Positions 33,699 to 41,987 of a stretch of 64,000 bases of DNA are shown here, piece by piece. Source of the DNA: Cellulomonas hominis (lineage in GTDB: Bacteria; Actinomycetota; Actinomycetes; Actinomycetales; Cellulomonadaceae). The DNA lies in NCBI RefSeq assembly GCF_014201095.1, contig NZ_JACHDN010000001.1:1674001-1738000 (forward strand), in the 5' to 3' direction. Positions within the stretch are counted from its first letter, which is position 1. Every line of letters starts with the position of its first letter. The notes beneath the pieces were generated by a model. That model ran no database searches and was not told the DNA's origin. It worked only from the letters and a program-made list of their open reading frames with translations. The translations under genes and the position numbers were made by a program.

Positions 33699-35308
33699 GT
33701 CGGTCCTTCCTTGGTGTCGCGCCCTCGGGATCGGGGTGCGCCGGCAGGTGCCTGCAAGCCGGCACCGAGCGCGCCGAGCGCGAGGACCACCGCAATGGTC
33801 ATGGGGGCGTTGCTGAGGCGATCGGCAAGGGTGAGCGTCGTGCGCAGTGGAAGACGCGCAGACTGGGTGTCGGCGGTGAACAGCGCGGTGCGGTCCAGCA
33901 CGGTGCCGTCGGGGGCGACGATCGCACTGACGCCGACGGTGGACGCCTGGATCGTGGCGCGGCCGTGCTCGACCGCACGCAGCCGGGACATCGCGAGCTG
34001 CTGCGTCGACTGCGCGGTGCGTCCGAACGAAGCGTTGTTCGTCGGGACCACGAGCAGCTCGGCCCCGCGCCGGACGGCGTCGCGCACCACGTCGTCGTAC
34101 GCGACCTCGAAGCAGATCACGGTCGCCACCGGGACGTCGCGGCCCAGCCGGTCGACGGGAACGCGAAGGACCGCAGGCTCCTCCCCCGCCACCATGTCCA
34201 CCGGGACCCGGTCAACCTCGGAGGAGAACAGCCGGACGAACGAGCGCAGCGGCACGTACTCACCGAACGGCGCCGGACGCTGCTTGGTATAGGACGAGAG
34301 GAAGCCCCGCTCGGGGTCCCAGACCAGGACGTCGTTGAACCGCGCGTCCGGCCGGTACCGCATCGCTCCGACCAGCACCGGGACGCCCACCGCGTCGGCC
34401 GCGTCCTGCACCGCGGCGCGGGTCTGGACATCGGTCCGGGGGTCGACGTCAGTGGCGTTCTCCGGCCACACGACGACGTCGAGCTGCGTACCGGCCGCGG
34501 CGAGGTCCCGGGTCCCGGCGACGTGGTTGTCCAGGACCCGGCGCGCCCGGTCGGGTGCGCCGTCATCCGGGACGTCGCCCTGGACCACCCCGACGGCGAT
34601 CACGCCGCTCTCCGCCCGCGAGGGCAGCGGGATCAACGGGCCGGCGGCGAGCGCGAGCCCGGCGAGGAGCGCGAGCGGCGTCAGCGCCCGGACCCGTGCA
34701 CGGGTCGTGTCGAACGGTGCTGCGAGGGCGTAGCCGACCAGGGCGACCACGAACGAGACCCCCGGCGCTCCGGCGACCGACGCTAGGGCGAGCAGCGGGC
34801 CGTCCACCTGGGAGAACGCGAGCCGCCCCCAGGGGAAGCCGCCGAACGGGACGACCGACCGCAGCTGCTCGCCGGCGACCCACACGGACGCAAACGTCAG
34901 ACCCAGCAGCGTCGGTCGCCCCCGCAGCCACGGCGCCCGTGAAGCGAACGACCACGCGGCCCCGACGACCGCGACGACCAGCGCCTGCAGCACCGCCAGC
35001 GCGATCCAGGCGACCGGCCCTGCGGCCTCGGATGCCCAGACCACGTGCGGGACGAAGAAGGCGGCACCCCACACCGACCACAGCAGCGCGGTGACGAACG
35101 CCCCACGGCCGCGGGAGACGAGCACGAGGGCCGTGATGCCGACGAACGCGAGCGGCCACCACCCGAGGTCAGGGAACGCCGCGGCGGTGAGCGCGCCACC
35201 CCAGCCGGCCACGACGACCCGCAGCACCGGCCGGGTCCGCCCCTCCGTCGCCAGAGCCACCCGCGGGCTCGGCACGTCCAGCAGGAGCGAGGAGGACACG
35301 GGTGGCAC
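33695..35308 (-). CDS. lnt: Apolipoprotein N-acyltransferase
   Basis: Lnt adds the third acyl chain to the N-terminal cysteine of lipoproteins in the membrane. The N-terminal 200 residues hold about six to eight helices (WWPLAFVGITALVLVSRGRG, then FPWGRLAFSQVDG). The nitrilase-like periplasmic domain has the catalytic triad in context: glutamate in VVWPENATD, lysine in YTKQRPAPFGEYVPLR and cysteine in VICFEVAYDD. GTG 35308 gives 537 residues; GTG 35299 is an alternative. A tandem-repeat box and a TACGTT element lie upstream. It lies among mobile DNA, so it may be a second, island-borne lnt that modifies the binding or thioredoxin lipoproteins encoded nearby. Confidence 0.87.
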   Translation of the reverse strand: MPPVSSSLLLDVPSPRVALATEGRTRPVLRVVVAGWGGALTAAAFPDLGWWPLAFVGITALVLVSRGRGAFVTALLWSVWGAAFFVPHVVWASEAAGPVAWIALAVLQALVVAVVGAAWSFASRAPWLRGRPTLLGLTFASVWVAGEQLRSVVPFGGFPWGRLAFSQVDGPLLALASVAGAPGVSFVVALVGYALAAPFDTTRARVRALTPLALLAGLALAAGPLIPLPSRAESGVIAVGVVQGDVPDDGAPDRARRVLDNHVAGTRDLAAAGTQLDVVVWPENATDVDPRTDVQTRAAVQDAADAVGVPVLVGAMRYRPDARFNDVLVWDPERGFLSSYTKQRPAPFGEYVPLRSFVRLFSSEVDRVPVDMVAGEEPAVLRVPVDRLGRDVPVATVICFEVAYDDVVRDAVRRGAELLVVPTNNASFGRTAQSTQQLAMSRLRAVEHGRATIQASTVGVSAIVAPDGTVLDRTALFTADTQSARLPLRTTLTLADRLSNAPMTIAVVLALGALGAGLQAPAGAPRSRGRDTKEGPT

Positions 35309-35390
35309 GACTCCCGGGACGAGAGAGGGGGTGAGTGGCCCCCGCGGCGGCAGTGCCTGGGTCCGTGGGACGCCGCCGCGGGGTCTCCTC

Positions 35391-35447
35391 AACGTAAGCA
35401 GGCCGGAACACCCCGATCCACCGGAACCGGTTGAGGTTCGATGAAAA
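35391..35447 (-). promoter_or_regulatory. lnt promoter with two-component box A
   Basis: On the minus strand TTTTCATCGAA and then CCTCAACCGGT form an 11-bp tandem (about 35426-35447). A TACGTT -10 candidate is at 35396-35391, about 32 bases after the second CTCAACC. The same layout is found at 37530-37586 and at 45740-45795. Confidence 0.6.
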
Positions 35448-36023
35448 GTGCGGGCGCGCCCCCGCCGGCGGGCGATGCCTGCAGCCGCGACATGTGCCTG
35501 GCGAGCGCTCATCCACTCGTCAAGCTTTGGCACCGCCGCGATCGCCGGCTCTGGCGCGAAGCGCCCTAACCCGGTCGGCGACCTCGCGGCCCTTCCACCG
35601 CACCGTCCAAGCCGGTGCATCCGGCACGCGCGCGTCGCGCGGCCCGTCGAGGAACTCGCGCTCGTCGTTCGACGCCACGGTGACTGCGCTGACCCGCAGC
35701 CTCAGCTCGTCGCGCGCCGCAGCCGGCATCCGCTCGCGCTCGGCACTGGCGATCTCGCCACGCGTGTTCGCGCCCAGTCCCTTGCCCTCCCACTTCGGGG
35801 TCTCGGTGACCGTCAGCCGTAGCGGTGCTCGACATCGTTCATGATCCGCTACGACCGGGCCCAGTCGCGGAGCAGGTCAGCCCTCGCCCCTCCCTCGCGC
35901 ACCAGGTTCAGCACGACGTGCACCTGGTCGTTGCCGTTCGCCGAGACCACGTGCAACTCGTCAACGACCGGCACCACGCTCAGTCGACACCCTTGTCGGC
36001 GAGCCGCATCGCCGCGACCTAGT

Positions 36024-37120
36024 TGTACTCGGCCGGGACGTTGATGACGGTGCGGGACCGTTGACGTGAGGAGAACCTCCGGCTGGGGTGTGGCTTGTCG
36101 AAGGCCCACGTCCCGCCGGAGGTTCTCGTGTCTCACGGTAATGCGCGTCTGACTGTCCATGGCCGAGCTCTGCTGGTCCGGCGGGTGATCGAGGGCCATC
36201 GCCCGGTCGCCCACGTCGCCAAGGAACTCGGCGTCTCTCGCCAGTGCGCCCACCGGTGGGTCAATCGGTTCCGCAGCGAGGGACCGGCAGGGCTGGCCGA
36301 CAGGTCCTCACGCCCGCACCGCTCACCGACCCGCACCGATCCCGAGATCGAGCTGGTGGTAGTCCTCGCGCGCCGCGCCCACCGTCGAGGGCCTGCCTGG
36401 CTGGCCGAGCAGACCGGCGTCCCGGCCCGCACGGTCTCGCGGATCCTGGCCCGTCATCGAGTCCCGCACCTGGCCGACTGCGACCCGCTGACCGGCCAAC
36501 CGATCCGAGCCACCCGCCTGACCACGCTGCGCTACGAACGCGAACGACCCGGCGAGCTGGTCCACATGGACGTCAAGAAGATCGGCCGCATCCCGCCCGG
36601 TGGTGGCTGGCGCGCTGGCGGCGGCTGGACCCTGGCCAACCACCAGTCACGCGTGGACAAGACCCCGATCGGCTACGACTACGTGCACGCCCTGATCGAT
36701 GACTGCTCCCGGCTGGCCTACTGCGAGATCCTGCCCGACGAGAAGGGCCCGACCTGCGCGGGCTTCCTGGCGCGCGGCGCGGCCTACTTCGGCGGCTGCG
36801 GCATCGAGCGCATCGAGCGGGTCATGACCGACAACGCCTACGCCTACAGGTACTCGGGCGACCTGCGCGCCGTCGTGGCCGCGCTCGGCGCCCGCCAGGT
36901 GTTCATCAAGCCGCACTGCCCCTGGCAGAACGGCAAGGTCGAACGACTCAACCGGACCCTGGCGACCGAGTGGGCCTACCGGCAGATCTTCACCAGCAAC
37001 GACGACCGCGCCGCCGCTCTTGCTCCCTGGCTCGAGCACTACAACACTCGCAGACCACACATCGCACTCGGCGGACGACCGCCGATCAGCCGACTGTCAC
37101 CAACGTGATGGCCGAGTACA
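36024..37120 (+). mobile_element. IS481-family insertion sequence, 1097 bp
   Basis: The element starts TGTACTCGGCC at 36024 and ends GGCCGAGTACA at 37120, with inverted repeats of about 25 bases (ACGTTG and TGAC also conserved). CCTAGT occurs on both sides (36018-36023 and 37121-37126), a 6-bp target duplication. The single transposase gene is intact. It interrupts a relaxase gene that was probably already decayed. Confidence 0.92.
36128..37108 (+). CDS. IS481-family transposase
   Basis: This 326-residue DDE transposase has an N-terminal HTH (VAHVAKELGVSRQCAHRWVN, FRSEGPAGLADRSSRPH) and the catalytic residues in ELVHMDVKKIGRIP, RVMTDNAYAYR and CPWQNGKVERLNRTL. GTG 36128 is chosen because GGAGG lies five bases upstream. 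The reading frame that starts at 36095 would include the leader. Confidence 0.9.
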   Translation: MSHGNARLTVHGRALLVRRVIEGHRPVAHVAKELGVSRQCAHRWVNRFRSEGPAGLADRSSRPHRSPTRTDPEIELVVVLARRAHRRGPAWLAEQTGVPARTVSRILARHRVPHLADCDPLTGQPIRATRLTTLRYERERPGELVHMDVKKIGRIPPGGGWRAGGGWTLANHQSRVDKTPIGYDYVHALIDDCSRLAYCEILPDEKGPTCAGFLARGAAYFGGCGIERIERVMTDNAYAYRYSGDLRAVVAALGARQVFIKPHCPWQNGKVERLNRTLATEWAYRQIFTSNDDRAAALAPWLEHYNTRRPHIALGGRPPISRLSPT

Positions 37121-37529
37121 CCTAGTCCGCCGCGACCTTGGTCTACGTCTCGTCGCTCAGCCCCTTTCGACCGACGCCGCCGAGGTGGACACGTAGTAGA
37201 CGTGCCCGAGCACCCGCTCGGCAGTGCGCTGCTTTGCGCTGCAGCTGTTCGCCCCACCTCGACTTATGCACCAGTACCTTCGTGCCGAGCACCTTGCGCG
37301 GCAGGTCCAGGCAGTCGCGATCGCCACCGCGTCGTCGAGGCTCAGGTCGCGATCGTGCGACACCGCACCCACCACGGAGTCGTGACCGGCGAGCGCGTGC
37401 GTTCGCCGTCGCGGCCGGGAGCACGACGGGCTGGTCCCGCGCGGCTCATGCGCACGAGGGCGGGGTGCGGTGGTCCCCGTGGCGGCCGAGCGCTCGGATC
37501 CATCGAGAGGGCCGCCACGGGGTGCGTCC

Positions 37530-37586
37530 AACGTAAGCGCCTGGGATCCCGAGTTCGGCCGCCGCCGGTTGAGGTTCGATGAAGAT
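37530..37586 (-). promoter_or_regulatory. Promoter-like copy with two-component box B
   Basis: TCTTCATCGAA and then CCTCAACCGGC on the minus strand (37565-37586) and a TACGTT at 37535-37530 have the same spacing as the lnt promoter. Its downstream side is the decayed relaxase, so its original target may have been lost; a duplication of the lnt promoter region is possible. Confidence 0.5.
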
Positions 37587-37609
37587 CCGTGGCCGGGCGT
37601 CCTCCATGG

Positions 37610-38101
37610 TTACTGATAGACGAAGTTGCTGAAGTAGACGTCGACGACTTCGCCCTCGTACACCTCGGTCAGCTGAGCGGCGAGCTCGCGCTTGAGCGCA
37701 TTCCTGCCCTCAGGCGTGCTGATCTCCTCGACGGGCCGCTGCGAGAACAGCGCAATCGCGAGGTCGAGCGCCTTGACCGTGTCCACGTCCTCGGCGACCT
37801 CGGCGGTCAGCTGTAGTCCTAGCCCGAGACGCAGGTAGCGACCGCCCGCAAGGTTGATGCTGATCGGCTCAACCGCCTGGACGGTACCGAGCTCGACCTT
37901 CATTGGCTCGGCCTCCGACGCTGCACCGGGCCGAAGCAGGAACCAGCCGGCTCCGGCCGCAACAACAAGCGCCCCGACGACCACCAGCCCACGCCTGCCT
38001 CGCTTCTTCGGTACAGGCGCGGGCTCCGGCTCTGTGTGGGTCGACGACGAGCGCTGGCCACCGATCTTGTTGCTGGACCCGACGATCCGTTGTTCGGGCA
38101 T
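37610..38101 (-). CDS. fliL: FliL-family membrane protein
   Basis: This 163-residue protein has a polar N-terminus, one membrane helix (GLVVVGALVVAAGAGWFLL) and an extracellular FliL domain: GGRYLRLGLGLQLTAEV, VKALDLAIALFSQRPVEEIS and VYEGEVVDVYFSNFVYQ. FliL normally supports the flagellar motor, and flagellar genes would usually surround it. None do here. ATG 38101 has GAGGAG six bases upstream; a GTG at 38125 is less likely. It may be a displaced flagellar gene or an island-specific envelope protein with a stomatin-like fold. Confidence 0.82.
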   Translation of the reverse strand: MPEQRIVGSSNKIGGQRSSSTHTEPEPAPVPKKRGRRGLVVVGALVVAAGAGWFLLRPGAASEAEPMKVELGTVQAVEPISINLAGGRYLRLGLGLQLTAEVAEDVDTVKALDLAIALFSQRPVEEISTPEGRNALKRELAAQLTEVYEGEVVDVYFSNFVYQ

Positions 38102-38211
38102 CCGCCCCTCCTCGCTGGTTCGCACCTCGTGTCGTGCAGCGACTGGATCGTCCGGTAGGCGGCTATCGGTGAGCGCCTGCTGATGAAGATCCGGCTAAGC
38201 CCGGCTCGACG

Positions 38212-38886
38212 TCACGGCTCGCGGCGCTCGTGATCGTCGTTCGACGCCCCGAGGTTCCGCCGCCGCAGACGCAGAGCTACGAAGACGAGCACGCCGACCG
38301 CTGCGGCGATCGCGATGAGGACCCCGATCGATGTCGGTCCCCACCGCCAAGTGACCTGCTCCTCCTGAGCCTCGCTCGGCGCCGCGGCGGAGTCGACGGT
38401 CTCCTCGGTGCTCGGAACGGTGGTCTCCTCGATCGGCCCCGGCTCCGGGTGGGTCGATCCGCCGGCCGTCTCTTCCACCCCGGTGTCGGTCGCGGCCGTG
38501 AACGTGAGCTCGCCGGACAGCGGGTGCCCATCAGCGGACGTGACCCGCCACTGGATGACGTAGGCGCCTGCCGGTCGCGCCGCGGCGAGGGTCTGGATGA
38601 CGGCAGTGTCGGCGACCGTCGTCGCACCCTCGCTCACGGTCGTCCCGTCGGGCCCGACGACGGCGACCTCCGTGCCGAGCGCCTGCGGCGGTTCGTTGAA
38701 GGTCAGTGTGACGGCGTCGGGCGCGACGTCGACGGTGGCGCCGTCCGCGGGGTCCGACCCGGTCATGCCGGAGTGCGCCGACGCAGGGGCCACGGACAGG
38801 GCCAGGGCACCGGTGGCCAGCACCGGGACGAGCAGCAGGCGGGACAGCAAGGACCGTCGCCGGTTCGGCGCGGGGGCGTGGGACAT
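38212..38886 (-). CDS. copC: CopC-domain copper-binding protein with C-terminal anchor
   Basis: This 224-residue exported protein has a signal peptide that ends at ASA before HSGM, so the mature chain starts with histidine, the usual Cu(II) ligand of CopC. ADGATVDVAPDAVTLTFNEP and TSADGHPLSGELTF supply the family pattern, with the Asp-Gly-His ligand region. A proline/threonine-rich linker and a membrane helix (SIGVLIAIAAAVGVLVFVAL) anchor it to the cell. ATG 38886 has GAGAGG six bases upstream. It is downstream of ctaG, in an M23-tlpA-ctaG-copC order, and would supply or buffer copper for the oxidase assembly factor. Confidence 0.88.
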   Translation of the reverse strand: MSHAPAPNRRRSLLSRLLLVPVLATGALALSVAPASAHSGMTGSDPADGATVDVAPDAVTLTFNEPPQALGTEVAVVGPDGTTVSEGATTVADTAVIQTLAAARPAGAYVIQWRVTSADGHPLSGELTFTAATDTGVEETAGGSTHPEPGPIEETTVPSTEETVDSAAAPSEAQEEQVTWRWGPTSIGVLIAIAAAVGVLVFVALRLRRRNLGASNDDHERREP

Positions 38887-38958
38887 GTCGGACCTCTCGG
38901 GTGGTGCGGATGCTGGTGGAGGTGGTTCGAAACGCGGACCCGGCGGGACGGGTGGGCG

Positions 38959-39927
38959 TCAGGTGGGGCGACGGTCGCGCTCGGCGAGCCCCGCCAGGTA
39001 GACGTTGTAGGCGTCGAGCTCGGCGTCGCCGTCCCGGTCGGCGCGACGGTCGCGCAGCGCCGTGCTGACCGTCTCCTCGCGGTGCCAGCGCGACAGCACG
39101 ATCAGCAGCACGATCAGGGTGGGCAGCTCGCCGTAGGACCAGGCCAGCGCGCCTGCGGTCTGCTGGTCGGCGACCAGGTCGACGCCCCAGCCCGCGGGCG
39201 GGTGCCCGAACGCGGCGACGACGGGTGTGGTCGCCATCATGAGCACGACGCCGAAGAACGCGTGCAGGGGCATCTCGACCGCGACGTCCAGCGCGCGACC
39301 CGCGTGCCCCTGGCGTCTCGGCAGCGGGTCGCGCGAGAGCACCGGTGCCGCGAACAGCACGCCCGCCACGAGCAGGGCGACCTCGAGCGCGGTGTGGCCG
39401 ACCCACGAGGACAGGACCAGGCCGGCAGCGTCGGTCAGGTACAGGCCGTAGAAGGCGAGCAGGAACAGCGGCACGGTGACCGCCGGATGCAGGGCTGCGG
39501 CCGCGACCGGTGACCGCAGCGCACGGCGCGCTGAGACCAGGAGCACCCGCCCCGGCCCGCGGTGCGGAGCCGTGTGCAGCAGCAGCGTGCCCGGGCGGCC
39601 GAGCACCAGCAGGGGCGCGACGAACATCATGAGCGTGAGCTGCTGGAACATGAACACGGAGAACATCTCGTACCCGTACCCCTCGACACCGGCCCCGGTG
39701 ACGACCAGCAGCACGACGCAACCGCCCAGGAACGCCAGCGTCCGGCTGAAGGGCCACCGCCGGCCCCGCCTGTGACGCCGGGCGACGCCCACCACGTAGG
39801 CGGCGCCGAGCAGGACGGCGACCACCGGCAGCACCGGGACCGGCTGGATCCACGGCGCGAGATAGGTCGCCAGGCTCGGGGGCGCGGTCGGGATCAGGGC
39901 CGGGCCGGAGAAGTCGGCGGGCAACAT
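38959..39927 (-). CDS. ctaG: Cytochrome c oxidase assembly factor, CtaG (Caa3) family
   Basis: This 322-residue membrane protein has seven or eight helices. GYEMFSVFMFQQLTLMMFVA and HTALEVALLVAGVLFAAPVL are in the order expected for the Caa3_CtaG family, which assembles the copper site of terminal oxidases. ATG 39927 lies 20 bases after the tlpA-like stop; GTG 39978 would overlap that gene and lacks a good ribosome site. The copC gene is 72 bases downstream. Confidence 0.85.
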   Translation of the reverse strand: MLPADFSGPALIPTAPPSLATYLAPWIQPVPVLPVVAVLLGAAYVVGVARRHRRGRRWPFSRTLAFLGGCVVLLVVTGAGVEGYGYEMFSVFMFQQLTLMMFVAPLLVLGRPGTLLLHTAPHRGPGRVLLVSARRALRSPVAAAALHPAVTVPLFLLAFYGLYLTDAAGLVLSSWVGHTALEVALLVAGVLFAAPVLSRDPLPRRQGHAGRALDVAVEMPLHAFFGVVLMMATTPVVAAFGHPPAGWGVDLVADQQTAGALAWSYGELPTLIVLLIVLSRWHREETVSTALRDRRADRDGDAELDAYNVYLAGLAERDRRPT

Positions 39928-39946
39928 CACGCGTCGCCTGCTGGTC

Positions 39947-40534
39947 TCACGGCGCACCGGCTTCGTCGACGACGTCACCGACCACGGCGTCCAGGGTGGA
40001 GTCTTCGGCGAGCCCGACGATACGGGCGGCGACGCGCCCCTGACGGTCGAGGACGACGGTGGTGGGGACAGCCTGCAGGGGCACGGTCCCTGACAGGGCG
40101 CTCACCGCGGTGCCGGTCGAGTCGTCGATCGACGGGTACGGGATGTCGAAGGTGCGCTCGAACGCCAGTGCCGCGCCGGCGGCGTCCTCGACGTTGATCC
40201 CCAGCAGCCGCACTCCCTCGTCCGCGCGGTCTCGAGCGAGCGCCGCGAGGGTCGGCGCCTCAACGCGGCACGGCGGGCAGGCTGCGTACCAGGTGTTGAG
40301 CACGACGACATCGCCGGCCCAGTCCGCGGTGTCGACCTGGTCGCCCTGGTAGGTCGTGCCGGTGACCGCCACAGGCTCGCCCCGCTCGTCGCGCTCCCAC
40401 GTCTGCACGCTGCCGTCGCCGGAGACGTACCCCTGGCCGGGGACGGTCGCGCCCGTCGTCGACGACGGGCTGCAGGCGGCGAGGGCCAGCACCGCGGTCG
40501 CGATCAGCCCCGCGGCGCGGCATGTGCCGCGCAC
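39947..40534 (-). CDS. TlpA/ResA-like thioredoxin lipoprotein
   Basis: This 195-residue protein has a lipobox LAAC with the modified cysteine at 21 and a thioredoxin domain with the active site TWYAACPPCRVEAP (C86-x-x-C89). LLGINVEDAAGAALAFERTF and VPTTVVLDRQGRVAARIVG are standard TlpA segments. It would reduce disulfides outside the membrane, for example in apocytochrome c or copper sites, with electrons from CcdA. The GTG at 40534 is eight bases after GGGGAGG; the GTG at 40543 overlaps the M23 stop but abuts the ribosome site. It lies between the M23 and ctaG genes. Confidence 0.87.
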   Translation of the reverse strand: MRGTCRAAGLIATAVLALAACSPSSTTGATVPGQGYVSGDGSVQTWERDERGEPVAVTGTTYQGDQVDTADWAGDVVVLNTWYAACPPCRVEAPTLAALARDRADEGVRLLGINVEDAAGAALAFERTFDIPYPSIDDSTGTAVSALSGTVPLQAVPTTVVLDRQGRVAARIVGLAEDSTLDAVVGDVVDEAGAP

Positions 40535-40539
40535 CCCGT

Positions 40540-41886
40540 TCACCTCCCCAGCAGCGGTGCCGGGTCGACGGTGGAGCCGTTGACGTAGACCTCGAAGTGC
40601 AGGTGGCACGCCCCGGACAGCCCGGTGTTGCCGGAGTAGCCGATGAGGTCGCCCTGGCGGACCTGCTGGCCCGCGGAGACGACGGACCGGGTCATGTGGT
40701 TTGAGCTGCTCATCATGGGCTGCCCGTTCACGGTGCCGTAGTTGAGCATCACCTGGTTGCCGAACCCGTTGCGCCACTGCGCCCACTGCACGGTCGCGTC
40801 GCGGGGGGCGTAGAGCGGGGTGTTGCAATAGGTGCGCAGGTCGATCCCGGCGTGCAGGCGGGTGTAGCCCAGGATCGGGTGCAGCCGCATGCCGTAGTTC
40901 GAGGTGACGTACATCGGGTTGATCGAGGTGGGGTTGGCGAAGATCGCCCCGGACCCCGACGAGGGCGGAGGAGGGGCTGCGGGACCGGGCGCCGCGGGCT
41001 GGTTCGCCGCCGCCGCGGCCTCGGCCTGCCGGCGCTGCTCGGCGATGATCCCCGCGAGCTCGCTCTCCAGCGCGCCGCGTTCACGCTCCGCCTGCGCCTG
41101 CTCGGCCTCGGCCTGCGCCTTCATGCCGGCCAGCCGCTGCTGGCTCGCTCGCTGATCGGTGATCAGCTGCTCGATCTCCTGCTCGCGGGTGGCCGCTGCT
41201 GCTCGGGCCTGGTCCGCGACGGCGACCTCCTCGTCCGCCTCCACCTTGAGGTCGGCGATGCGGTCGGTGACCGCGACGAGCCGGGCCTCGGCCTGGCGAG
41301 CTTCCCCGGCGAGCCGCGCCAGCTCGTCGACCATCTCCGACTGAGCCCGTTGAGCGGCGGCGGCAGCCTGGTAGCGGCGGTTGAAGTCGTCCAGGTCCTG
41401 GGCGTCCAGGACCACGGCGAGGGGGGACACCTCGCCGCCGTTCTGGTACGCCTGGCGCGCCAGCTGCCCGACGCTGGCCCGCACCTCCTCGCCGCGGGTG
41501 GCGGACTCGGCGACCTGCGCGGTGATGCGCTCCTGCTGCTCGATGGCGTCCGTGAGCCGGGCCTGGACGAGCGCCGCCCCGCGCTCGGCACCGGCCAGCT
41601 CGTCCTGCGCGGCCTTCAGCTCGGCCTGCGCGGCCGGGAGCCGGGCCTCAGTCGCCGCGAGGTCGCTGACCGCCTGGGCGAGCTCGGCGGAAAGCCCCTC
41701 GACCGACGCCTGCAGGTCGTCGGAGCGCTGCTGCGCGGCGTCCGCGCGTTCCTGCGCGGCCCGGCGCCGGTCGTCCAGGTCGTCGGCGGACCCGGTGACC
41801 GGGGCGACCGAGACCAGCACGGCGGCGGCGACCAGCGTGGCGATCAGGCGCCTCCAGGCGCGGACGGGACGGAGGGCGGGGCGCAT
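40540..41886 (-). CDS. Secreted M23 peptidase with coiled-coil domain
   Basis: The 448-residue protein has a signal peptide (LIATLVAAAVLVSVAPVTGS), a long coiled coil of about residues 35-290 and a C-terminal LytM/M23 domain. YGMRLHPILGYTRLHAGIDL gives the HxxxD zinc site and CHLHFEVYVNG the second histidine site, so the peptidase should be active. It resembles EnvC-like and actinobacterial peptidoglycan hydrolases that remodel the wall. ATG 41886 follows GACAGGAATCCCGC. It is first in the operon with the tlpA-like gene, ctaG and copC. Confidence 0.88.
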   Translation of the reverse strand: MRPALRPVRAWRRLIATLVAAAVLVSVAPVTGSADDLDDRRRAAQERADAAQQRSDDLQASVEGLSAELAQAVSDLAATEARLPAAQAELKAAQDELAGAERGAALVQARLTDAIEQQERITAQVAESATRGEEVRASVGQLARQAYQNGGEVSPLAVVLDAQDLDDFNRRYQAAAAAQRAQSEMVDELARLAGEARQAEARLVAVTDRIADLKVEADEEVAVADQARAAAATREQEIEQLITDQRASQQRLAGMKAQAEAEQAQAERERGALESELAGIIAEQRRQAEAAAAANQPAAPGPAAPPPPSSGSGAIFANPTSINPMYVTSNYGMRLHPILGYTRLHAGIDLRTYCNTPLYAPRDATVQWAQWRNGFGNQVMLNYGTVNGQPMMSSSNHMTRSVVSAGQQVRQGDLIGYSGNTGLSGACHLHFEVYVNGSTVDPAPLLGR

Positions 41887-41921
41887 GCGGGATTCCTGTC
41901 GTGGGGCACGAGGGCGCGACC

Positions 41922-41987
41922 ACCGTAGGTCGGGGCGGCCACTGTGCGACCGGGGCGCGGGCGCGCCTTCAGCGTTCCTTCATCTGG
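41922..41987 (-). promoter_or_regulatory. M23 operon promoter with two-component box D
   Basis: CCTTCAGCGTT and CCTTCATCTGG (plus strand, 41966-41987) are an 11-bp tandem overlapping the kinase stop codon. A TACGGT -10 candidate on the minus strand is at 41927-41922, 38 bases further toward the M23 gene. Confidence 0.55.

Larger units (their letters stand above)
35520..37424 (-). pseudogene. Decayed relaxase (MobA/VirD2-like) gene, split by IS481 element
   Basis: Removing the IS481 element and one 6-bp duplication and reading across frames gives SLDDAVAIATA, LDLPRKVLGTKV, GLSDET-stop-TKVAAD-stop-VAAMRLADKGVD, then VVSANGNDQVHVVLNLVREG, ARADLLRDWARS-stop-RIMNDVEHRYG and LTVTETPKWEGKGLGANTRG. 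This order matches relaxases of actinobacterial mobilisable elements, with the HxH metal motif reduced to QVH. At least three in-frame stops and several shifts are present, so it is dead. It shows that this island, or its carrier, was once mobilisable. The 3' end is an open frame that ends at 35520. Confidence 0.65.

Noticed and set aside
38172..38196. A possible eighth two-component box upstream of fliL
   Set aside because: TCTTCATCAGC is a good half-site on the minus strand, but the next 11 bases do not carry the second CTTCA or CTCA at the right place.
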